From Lineus longissimus (lineage: Eukaryota > Nemertea > Pilidiophora > Heteronemertea > Lineidae), in NCBI RefSeq assembly GCF_910592395.1, contig NC_088321.1, positions 2,854,001-2,918,000 on the forward strand: a stretch of 64,000 nucleotides of DNA. Reading direction: 5' to 3'. Positions 55,060 to 64,000 of the stretch are shown here, piece after piece (position 1 is the stretch's first letter; every line of letters starts with the position of its first letter). Under the pieces are notes generated by a model that saw only the letters and a program-made list of their open reading frames with translations, made no database searches and was not told where the DNA came from. Made by a program: the position numbers and the translations under genes.

Positions 55060-57144
55060 GCAGACAACCAGACTACTCACAAACGGAATTCCTCGCGAAT
55101 GTAACTGCAGGCTATGCCAATACAAACGCATCTCCACTACTAATCGACCTTGCCAAACTTATACTCCTTTCTGGCGACATCGAACTAAACACCGGCGTAA
55201 AAGAAATGCAAGTCCCCCCGGATTCAAAGTGCGGTCCTTTTGTTAAAGTGAATAACGTCGCCGAGTTCATTTGTTGAAGATTATGTAGCTAACCCTAACC
55301 AAACCATTAACCACATTCGTTGACAATACACAGCTATTGTACGGGGTCCTGCACTCCTAGGACGTCCATTCCTTTTACACCGGCCCCAAGCTTTTCTCAA
55401 TCAACATAAACAACAAATAACTCACCAAACCTCCCACAGCGTATCCCTAATTGACCCAATACTCATGATATTGTAGGACAACCGGACGTTTACTCGGAGG
55501 TAAAGGTCCTTCCCCAGGGATAATAAGCAACAATTGTCCCAACGAAGTTATCATATATTGAAAACAATTCCCAAAATTCGCAGTCAAATGACCAATCTGG
55601 CAATACAGCAGAGCAACCTGGAACGACCTGAGACACAAATTGTCCACATTGACTGGCACGACTAGCTAAACACAGCCAACCCCAAACACAGTGGTAAAAG
55701 ACTCCGATCACATCCATCCTACTAGAAACTAGCAAAGGGCACCCCCCCCCCCCCCCTCAAACGATCACATTTTCCTCAAACGACGAAAATTGGATCACGG
55801 CGGAAATCAAACTGGAAAGAGCTGAAAGAAACAAGCTTTTTGGGGAATACAAAAGAAATCGGAGCTCATAACTCGGACACCTTCAAAAAACAGCAAAACC
55901 ATATCACATCATTAATCTAAAAGGCGAAGCACCCACCTATCATCAGTAACTGGCAAATTGAAGAATGGTAAGAACGACAAGGATTGGTGGAAACTAGACA
56001 GAAGTGTCTGCGGTTCAGGTATATAAGGGAAGCAAAAATCCATCCCTGAACGTCAACCGCTCTTCCATTAACGACCCTACAGCCAAAGCCAACATCCTAA
56101 ACGCACATTTTGTCCATATCCGTAACGTCAACGAATTGAATATACACCTCCCTAACCTTATTATACCATTCAAGCGGTCCCTACAGATGAAAACAAATTC
56201 CAAGATCCATCGAAAAAAGCAAATATTATCCCGGTATTCAAGAAAGCCGACAGGCGCGACAAAATCTAAAGTATAGATCAATATCTCTTCTCGATCTCAG
56301 CGTCGTCGGAAAACTATTTAGAAAATAGTCCACAACCATGTATACAATCACATCCGCTCCATCTCAAAGAACAAATCAAAGTTCCTTGCAAATCACTCTG
56401 CAGCTCCTTGAAATCGAACACCAAATTCTCTTTTGCGATATAGCCAAGGCTTTTGACAAAACTTCTCGTAAGGGAATCGTGTCGAAACTTCACCAATATA
56501 GCATTCGAGGAAAATTCTCATCCTGGTTTACAAGCTTCCTCCAAAACAGACAGCAAAGGGTAGTAATTGATGTGATAGCATCCGAGTGGCTACAAGTCAA
56601 CGCCGGTTGCATTCCTCAGCCCCCTCATGTTCCTGGTATACGTAACTGATGTTTCGGAAGACACAAATGGTAGAACGAGACTTTTTGCCGACGTCACATC
56701 AGACAGATCTATACCAGGGTGCACACCAGAAATACAAAAGGACATAAACTATTCGCATTGGGGGTATACCAAATGGGCTATAACATACAATGCGATGAAT
56801 ACAGTATATACATGGTGATGATCAGACGAATCATACCCTCGGCAATCCACTGTCACCTCAAGAACGTCGAAATAAAAAAGTTCTTACCCATGAACATCTC
56901 AGATAGACTTTCATTAACAAAGGAACCTCAGACTATTCAGTCTATCATGTCGACAGCAAACGCAGATATGGGAATACTCCGAAACATCAAATACAAAACA
57001 CATACACAAACAAACCCTATACAAGACATTCATAAGAAGTTGGCAGAATATTCCACCGCGCGCCTTCCGATGTTCTACAATATCTTGACGGGGCTTGCTC
57101 AAACGTATCTCAAGGATCTCATATCAGAATTTACCGCCAATTAG
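55060..57144 (+). pseudogene. LINE relic with 2A-like motif and reverse transcriptase
   Basis: At 55135-55196 LLIDLAKLILLSGDIELNTG matches the conserved hydrophobic-SGDxELNPGP segment of many invertebrate LINEs (2A-like; here N-T-G instead of N-P-G). The endonuclease is not visible. From 55791 comes the RT linker and RT in shifting frames: WITAEIKLERAERNKLF, NGKNDKDWWK, VYKGSKNPSLNVN, FKKADRRD, VVGKLF, FCDIAKAFD (motif A, 56431-56457), FLQNRQQRVVI, then LFADVTS (56676-56700). The second Asp of the catalytic pair is Val. Frameshifts, stops and deletions make it dead. Confidence 0.72.
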
Positions 57145-57419
57145 ACAACATCATGACACGCGTACACCGACAAAAATTAACATAATTTACTTGCCGGACA
57201 AACAGCCTATATACAAGTTATTTCCCATTTACAATTCGAAACTAGAATGCTCTTGATTTTTCAAAGTTCCAGGTATTGAATCAACCTCATTCTGTCCAAT
57301 GGACGTCCCCGTAAGTGCACCCCGCTTTCTACTCTCATGTCCAAATTTTGATAACCAGCGACACTCGCTCATAGACTTTTTTATGGCGTCAAAGAAGAGC
57401 TGACCCTGACCTGCGATTC

Positions 57420-58045
57420 ATCGAAAAGTGCATTGAAGCTGCTTGCTTACAACACGGGAAGTTAGTCGCTTTTGCATAAAGAGCAATGTCGGGCGCAGAA
57501 ACACGATATGCGAAAATCGAAAAGGAACTGATGGCGGTCGTCTTTACCTCTTCCATGTTTCACAATTATATTTACGAAGCGACGTAATAATAGAAACAGA
57601 CCACATGCCGTTGTGGTAGCTATTACAAGAAACACACTCGCCGCAGCACCGGCTAAGCTGCAACGCTTACTCCTTGGATAAAAGATATATCAGTTTGACA
57701 TGGTATTCAAAACAGGAAAGGCACTGCAACTGGCTGACACTCTTTTACGCGCGGCTTCTCAATCCAGCAGATGTAAACCCAGCTCAGCGATCAAATGACT
57801 GTGATGATCTCACAGTTCTTCCGATTAGCGACAATAAACTTGAGGAACTAATGCAAGCTACTGCTGATGATCGCATTCTACAGAAGTAGAGTACGTGGCG
57901 GGATGGTCCGACCATGACAGGGAAATCGCACCGAAGGCAACACATTACCATACTTTTCTTTTAGCGACAAACTGCTTGTTGATAATGGTATTGTTTTCAA
58001 AGGACAGAAAAAAAAATTGTTGCCATCAATCTTCAGCAGGCACAT
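57420..58045 (+). pseudogene. Ty3/gypsy RNase H relic (composite copy 2)
   Basis: Homologous to 10549-11690: ETRYAKIEKELMAVVF, ETDHMPL, APAKLQRLLLG, and out of frame YQFDMVFKTGKALQLADTLL. It keeps 12 bases (ACACGATATGCG) lost in copy 1, and reads through the site where copy 1 has the 409-bp insertion. The H2C2 region is truncated near 58040, where it joins LINE sequence. Confidence 0.68.
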
Positions 58046-58960
58046 GAACTTCTCATAAGTGACAAATAACGCAGGCGCAGTATAATAAAGGATGGATCGG
58101 AACTTTTTCCATGTTGAAAAAATGTCTTGCAGCTATCATCCGCATGCAATATGGACAGCGATCGTGTTGCAGAAGTGAGCCTTACCCTTCCTTGCTTCAC
58201 AGAGCCCAGTTTTTTTTCTTCATGGCATACTTGCAAAGCTCTAAATATCCTGCAAGCATGATTATCCATTCGAAATTTGCGTATTTTACGGCTCCACAGG
58301 TGAAATAGCGATTATTGGGGTACCTAAATGCGTAAATGAGTCGTGATATCCCCCCAATGCGACATCCTGTTAAAGAGTTACGTGTCTTGAGTCCTTTAAT
58401 TGCTGAAAAGAACGAATTGGTTTCCTATCCCTGTCAGTAACTCGTGTTCGGGCCCCACTCCAAATGAAGTGGACTATCTTTCCGACAATACAACCCGCGC
58501 TATGAGCAAAGCCACCGAACTGACAATTCCAAAAAGGAATTCCCGTCCTCAATGGAATGACAATCTTAAATCTCTCCACGAAAACATGCTACTCGCCTAG
58601 GCACGAGTGGCTCAAAGCTGGTTTATCGGGCGACCCGAACTCAACCGAACGTATAACATGTGTGAGGTACAAGCGGAAAAGTGCATATTTCGTGCAGAAC
58701 TTAGAAATTTAATGAAGAATTGTTGAGAATGAATTTTACAACAGTCTGAGCTCTGCTGTTGAACTTGACCACGGCCTATTTTGGAAACTGGTGGAAAGGC
58801 ATCGGTGTCCTCCGCCATCGGCACCTCCGCCAAAGTGATTCGATGATACAACTTACCATTACTCTGCTGATTTCAGCAATAGGTGCGGGCTGACGGGCTG
58901 AGTACTTCGAAAATATCTTTATAGACTAGACAATACGTCCGGTAAGACAACTGTGAAGAA
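58045..58960 (+). pseudogene. LINE endonuclease relic (composite copy 2)
   Basis: It parallels 12500-13300: the AACTCTTTTT/ATGGATCGG region, EPYPSLL, MAYLQSSKYPAS, RPQWNDNLKSLHENM, EYKRKSAYF-type words and FWKLVERHR. It lacks about 900 bp of 5' LINE sequence present in copy 1. Stops in all frames. Confidence 0.6.
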
Positions 58961-59034
58961 GGTGAATCTCACTTAGCCAGATTTGGTACACCAACCATGT
59001 GGTAGTAACCGATCCCGGACCGCCACCCCAGTCT

Positions 59035-59690
59035 AAATAATTCAAGGATTTCTGTAGTGCTTGGAACTTTAAACACTACGAGCAGCCCTTACTCCCATTC
59101 TAGCAATGGCCAGGCGAAGCGTTCAAAGCATCTGTTAAGATCATCTCACAGGGATCATACTGACTTTTACATGAACTTGTTAAATTGGTGGAATAGACTC
59201 TGTGCTCGGCTGTCAAGCGCAGCAAAATTTGTTTAAGTGCACGCGCTCAACGCTTCCCACATCTGAAGGCCCTGCTTGAGCCACAAGTACTAGACACCAA
59301 GATAGTTCAGAAATGCCTATCTGAGAAATCCGTCAAAATTCAAGGATATCGGTGGACAAATCGTCCAAACTTTTGACACATTTGGTCCAAGGTAATAATG
59401 TCTGCATTCAGAGCGACAACAAGGATATGACAAGGGTGAGAGATTCACAAGGAGAGCGGACTAATCCGGATCTTATCATGTCCGATCTAAACCAGGAGGA
59501 TTCCAGTACCAGAGGAACCGCAAACATCTCTTGAAAGTGCCAGGTTTTGGTAACAATAATAAAGATAGCAATTTTCTGCAGCATCACGCAGTCATTGCCA
59601 TCCGTGCCACTATAAACTCCAAAAGCTCATCAGACTGACGCAGGATATCCATCAATTACCTCACAGACTTCCAGTCCGAGACCTCCAGAA
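59035..59690 (+). pseudogene. gypsy integrase and integrase-core N-terminus relic (composite copy 2)
   Basis: It repeats 13400-14070: FNTTSSPYSHSSNGQAK, DFYMNLL, then QTFDTFGPR. It ends with KLIRLTQDIHQLPHRLP, the first residues of the integrase-core N-terminus found whole at 14.0 kb. Homology with copy 1 stops near 59690. Confidence 0.6.
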
Positions 59691-59699
59691 TCCGCAACT

Positions 59700-60911
59700 C
59701 CGGCCACAGCGCAGGAGCTAAAATACTCTTTAATTCGCGGAAGTGGATTATAGCAGATCACAGCAGGGTCGTTGGTACATGTTGACCCAAGTGCTTTGAA
59801 AATGGATGAACCCAATTAAATGGATGTACCCAATTAAAGCCAATGATGGTCACAAGAGCATGAAATACAAAGGACTCTGCTGATTGGAACATGCAAGTCT
59901 CTTCTTAGTGTGATGAGGCATTGCGCATGTTGAGTGTTTTATTTGATGTTGGCTCAAGCTATCAATGGCTACCAAACATGGGACAAATTCGAAATTATTC
60001 TCGTAAAAAGTCAGTGAAATGTTGACAGAGATGGTTCAAACTGGTGAAAGAGACATTTTTGTCAATTTTACTCGTTTTAATAGACTAGTGTTAATTTCAA
60101 ACATTTTGCTCAACGGACACATTCTTTCTGACGATGAGATTCAAAATTTGATCAATCTACCCTGCAGCCTATACCCTCGGCATACCCTCAAATATATTCC
60201 TACTTAAAACTCTGATCCATCCCATCGGGCATTATCCCCCCCCCCCGACATAGTAAGCAAAAACGGAAATCCTGTAAACTGATCAGTTCATCTTGTTTTG
60301 CAACCTGCGGGTTTTATCTGCAAAATTATTGGGTGATATGAATAAAAGACTAACAAATGACTTTATCTAAACTAGGTCTTTCTGTACAAAATTGAAGTAA
60401 AAGCACTAGCCATCGTCAAATGTAGGCCCATTGTTATGATAAAATGTACTAGACCTTCAGCTGGACACTTTGTTAAAAAATCCATCTAGTAATATTGACC
60501 ATAAAAAAATTATTGTGTAGCAGAAAGAAAATTGCGTGCAAATATAGCGAATAGGTCATGCTCGCCAAAATATTCTGGTGCGATTATCTCTTGCTTTTAG
60601 CTAGATTCGTTCATGGCATTGTTTCTCTGCTTTTTTTACAAAGGCAATGCATCTAGTGAGGCCCTATGTAGTTCTCCGCTTTGCAAATCATACAAAGAGG
60701 TGATTAAAAGAGACCCTGAGTACTAGTATAATACCATGCGCAATTTGCATGGATAATTATTACACCTAACAAACACAAATTATACTCCTTTCCAGAAATG
60801 GGGCGCTGAGTGTCCGAAATAGTGATGTCATAAGGGGAAACTAGGCCTTATGGTGGAGGGACAAAGGAGATAGTCATGGTTGACCAACACACTTGAATGC
60901 CTTTAATGACG
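59700..60911. other. unassigned AT-rich DNA
   Basis: No recognisable gene. A C-run lies near 60236-60246. A 62-codon ORF (60019-60207) has no known domain. Confidence 0.35.
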
Positions 60912-60917
60912 GACAAG

Positions 60918-62153
60918 TATGGAATGCCAAAGCGGAATAAACTCAACACAAGAAAATATCTCAAGATATTCTAAATTCTCTACCAACAATCATGAACTTC
61001 AACCAAAACATTAAAGAAACACCCTCAAAACAAAAAAAAAGACGCAAGAAAGAGGAAACAGCTCAAGATAAAAAAAACCTCCCTCAAAGAAAAATAACTC
61101 GCCTCAACATTAAAAAAGTCCCTCAAGGCAAAAAATTCCCTCAAGATATAAAAAACTCCCTCAAGAAAAAGAATTCGCCTCAACATTAAAAAATTCCCTC
61201 AAGATATAAAATTTCCCTCAAGATATAAAAAACTCCCTAAAGAAAAAGAATTCGCCTCAACATTAAAAAGGTCCCTCAAGGCAAAAAATTCCCTCAAGAT
61301 ATAAAAACACTCTCAAGATACAAAAACTCCCTCAAGAAAAAGAATTCACCTCAACATTAAAAAAGTCCCTCAAGACAAAAAATTCCCTCAAGATATAAAA
61401 ACTCCCCCAAGACTCACGTGACCAGGATCAAGAATCACGTGACCAGGATCCGTTACCCATGTCACGTGACCCGCGCATACCGATGACAATGAGCACCCGG
61501 GGATGAGAATCTATTTGCGATCTGATCATTATCATGATGATGTTCACAGCTAGTCATATCACAGAGCCAATGGCAAATTCATGAGGAAACCGTAAGTAAA
61601 TATCGTAATAAACTGCAATGCAGAGTAAGGATTTTATCAAAGCTGACAGCTCGCGCGTCGACGTCTGACGTCAGGGATTTATGCGTGTCACGTGATTCTT
61701 GATCCTGGTCACGTGAGTCTTGGGGGAGTTTTTATATCTTGAGGGAATTTTTTGTCTTGAGGGAGTTTTTATATCTTGAGAGAGTTTTTATATCTTGAGG
61801 GAATTTTTTGCCTTGAGGGACCTTTTTAATGTTGAGGCGAATTCTTTTTCTTGAGGGAGTTTTTTATATCTTGAGGGAAATTTTATATCTTGAGGGAATT
61901 TTTTAATGTTAAGGCGAATTTTTTTTCTTGAGGGAGTTTTTTGCCTTGAGGGACTTTTTTAATGTTGAGGCGAATTATTTTTCTTTGAGGGAGGTTTTTT
62001 TTATCTTGAGCTGTTTCCTCTTTCTTGCGTCTTTTTTTTGTTTTGAGGGTGTTTCTTTAAAGTTTTGGTTGAAGTTCATGATTGTTGGTAGAGAATTTAG
62101 AATATCTTGAGATATTTTCTTGTGTTGAGTTTATTCCGCTTTGGCATTCCATA
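60918..62153. mobile_element. 1.24-kb foldback element
   Basis: The left end TATGGAATGCCAAAGCGGAA and right end are exact reverse complements. Arms of about 500 bp (60918-61445, 61687-62153) pair nearly throughout, with a loop of about 240 bp. GACAAG flanks both sides (60912-60917, 62154-62159), a 6-bp target duplication. Each arm carries 20-25-bp tandem units (CCCTCAAGATATAAAAAAC and variants) and CACGTGACCAGGATC near the loop. Nothing is coded; ORFs in the arms are artefacts of the Lys-rich repeat. Confidence 0.88.
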
Positions 62154-62271
62154 GACAAGGGGAAAAAAGTTAGTTCCAATGCAAGCCACCAATTTCGGGA
62201 AGCATATATACACGTCTTGAATGACATCCACCCAATTATTGCCTAATATCTCGTATGCTATATGCTAATAA

Positions 62272-63548
62272 GGCCATTCAAAATTAATTTTTAGATTTAC
62301 GTCACTCAGATCTGAAAAATTTGGTGGGGAGGGGAATTTGTTTTTTACTTTTTGACATTTTGAAATTTTGAAATTTCATGTACATGTATAAAATGGACAA
62401 AATAAAGATATGCTAAACAGACTATCTTTATTATTAATTTGAACTATGAGCCAATGATGATGGCAACTACAAACACGAGAAATTACATAGCTGTCATCTT
62501 GAGTTTAAAGCTGACTGCTATGGCAGTGTCAACTAAAAGTTATTGTGCCCGGAACGTTTATCCCAAACCAGACCTTCACTGTAGTTACGCCACTCGTTAC
62601 CTGAACAACAATGAATCCCATGTTGTCCAGGAATACTGCTCCGGTACACAAATGTCACAAATCGAAATCGAAACTAGTCTACTTCAACACAATGCCATGG
62701 TCCCGCTTGCATCACTAACCACAGATGCTATAATTTATGTGAGTTTTCAACATTTAATGACTCTAGCGTTTGACAGGTGGCGCTTGCTTGCAATATTATT
62801 ATTATTATTATTATAGTTCTTTATTCGTACTAACAAGTACAATCAAAAGGTGCAAGTGCAGATACAAAGTGATATTAATAGTAACTTCAAAGACCGTTGA
62901 TTTTTTTTATTGAACGTGCGCGCCGTACGTGTGTTCAGAGGCTGGCAACTTTATTAAATATTCAAAGCATCCCTGTAGACAGGAATTATCGCAGTGACCG
63001 CATGAAATTGGTGAAGGCTGCCTACAATAGTTTTCCCGCCAAAAACGAAGCCGCTCAGTCGTCTGCCACGTGTGTACGCGGCAACTCTACCCGATCGTTA
63101 GTCCCAGTACGCTATCTTTCCAAGTTCATAACTCAGTTCATATTGTTCTAATCTCTTTGTCAAAGATATCATTTTGAAGCTTAGGACTATACTAATTGAC
63201 TGAAACGCAAATTCGCGGCATCCGTGTCCTCCTCAGTTCCAAAAAGATGAAAGAACCTTCCACTCTAGTCTATTCCCGTAATGCGGCGTCGGTATACTAT
63301 TGCGTATACATCTAACGGAAGTTGGATATTTTGGCTAGTAAATGGTCATATAAGCACTGTACCGAAGCTATCCCTATGAGGAGTTGTGCCAGTAGGGCCA
63401 TAAAAAAGGTTTCCAATGGGCTTCAAGACCGAACTTATACAAAAAAAACGGGTTTTTTTTAATTTAGCAAAAAACAAAAAAATATTGGGACGGAGGCAAA
63501 AACCGGGGCGGGCGGTAACGTAAATCTAAAAATTCATTTTGAATGGCC
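62272..63548. mobile_element. Harbinger-like inverted-repeat element, 1.28 kb
   Basis: GGCCATTCAAAAT, then TAATTTTTAGATTTACGT, at the left is matched by the reverse complement at the right (about 31 bp). TAA flanks both sides (62269-62271, 63549-63551), the 3-bp TWA duplication typical of PIF/Harbinger. ORFs of 125 and 84 codons inside (62439-62816, 62897-63151) show no recognised transposase motif, so it is non-autonomous or decayed. An ATT microsatellite lies at 62799-62815. Confidence 0.7.
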
Positions 63549-63774
63549 TAATCAATACTCGACACATTCAGACATGTTAATAGTGGATTTGAGTATTCCA
63601 AAGTCTCTCCATAGACAGGCCACACAAAAGCGCCAATAAGAGCTCTACTTCAAAATAGACAATTTTTGGTAAAAAATGAAAAGAAGAAACAAATAATTTT
63701 TTTCTCCCGAAAATGCATTAAAAAACAACATGTATTAATGTTTTACCTCGGATGCATTGTGTATTTTAGTAAAA

Positions 63775-64000
63775 ACAACCAGGGGCCATTGTGCTCACCG
63801 TAAAGATATTTGGCGGTTAGGAATTCATCCTGGTTTAGAAACATGATACAAGTATAGTATATAGGTCAAACCAAAGTCGGTATGACATGTTATGTATCGT
63901 TGCTCGGAGTACCTACCAGAAAAAAATCATCGAAAACATGTCACTAATAAGCGAGATATTGCACTTTTTACCTTTTTTAGTTTTGGCCTCCTGGTGGCCA
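63775..64000 (+). repeat. family A repeat, cut by the window end
   Basis: It starts ACCAGGGGCCATTGTGCTCA and continues CCGTAAAGATATTTGGCGGT, AGTATAGTATATAGGTCAAA and CCTCCTGGTGGCCA, where the window stops. Confidence 0.75.

Noticed and set aside
60992-61189. Lys-rich 65-codon ORF (NIKETPSKQKKRRKKEE...)
   Set aside because: It is a translation of the tandem units in the foldback arm; the opposite arm gives equivalent artefacts.

Overview
The window looks like nuclear DNA of a marine invertebrate. It has AT-rich, intron-bearing gene structure with GT/AG splice signals, many decayed transposons, THAP and MADF domains, integrase-core and HECT-type proteins common in molluscs, cnidarians, echinoderms and cephalochordates, and abundant short repeats carrying a GACCTTGAAAAGTAGGTC core. 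I cannot fix the phylum from sequence alone. There is no bacterial operon, CRISPR array or rRNA. Many reading frames are broken, so most apparent ORFs are chance or relics.

Layout. 1-10 kb is mostly unassigned, with a MADF-type exon inside an inverted-repeat-bounded segment (1.5-2.5 kb), a complete THAP zinc-finger ORF (4.65-4.95 kb) and a small facing acidic ORF (5.35-5.50 kb). 10-16 kb is a stack of relics: Ty3/gypsy RNase H and integrase pieces split by LINE sequence (ORF1-like plus endonuclease), followed by a broken host-type integrase-core gene. 16-23.9 kb is repeats: an LTR-like segment with 117-bp tandem units, a two-orientation motif array, a pogo-like MITE, and several copies of the most abundant repeat (called family A here).

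23.9-38.1 kb on the minus strand holds the one host gene with a recognisable exon-intron structure. It has about a dozen small exons with good splice sites and mostly matching phases: an acidic/Ser-rich N-terminus, a minisatellite exon, an Arg-rich helix, a UBX/ubiquitin-like domain, an acidic linker and the N-terminal part of a HECT-like domain. The UBX and HECT exons carry in-frame stops and one likely homopolymer frameshift. It is therefore either a young pseudogene or a gene with assembly errors or alternative splicing. Its introns host MITEs, SINE-like units and family A repeats.

38-43.7 kb is more repeat-rich intergenic DNA. 43,758-49,730 is a nearly intact, very young LTR retrotransposon (two 945-bp LTRs differing at about five sites, 4-bp target duplication, tRNA-Leu-like primer site). 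It keeps gag and protease but has lost almost all of RT, RNase H and integrase. A canonical GGGAAAG slippery heptamer sits next to the gag stop. An old gag relic of a different gypsy element follows it directly.

55-59.7 kb contains a broken LINE with a 2A-like motif and RT, then a second copy of the same gypsy/LINE/gypsy/integrase composite seen at 10-14 kb. 60.9-62.2 kb is a striking 1.24-kb foldback element with a 6-bp target duplication. It is followed by a 1.28-kb Harbinger-like inverted-repeat element (TAA duplication), and the window ends inside another family A copy.
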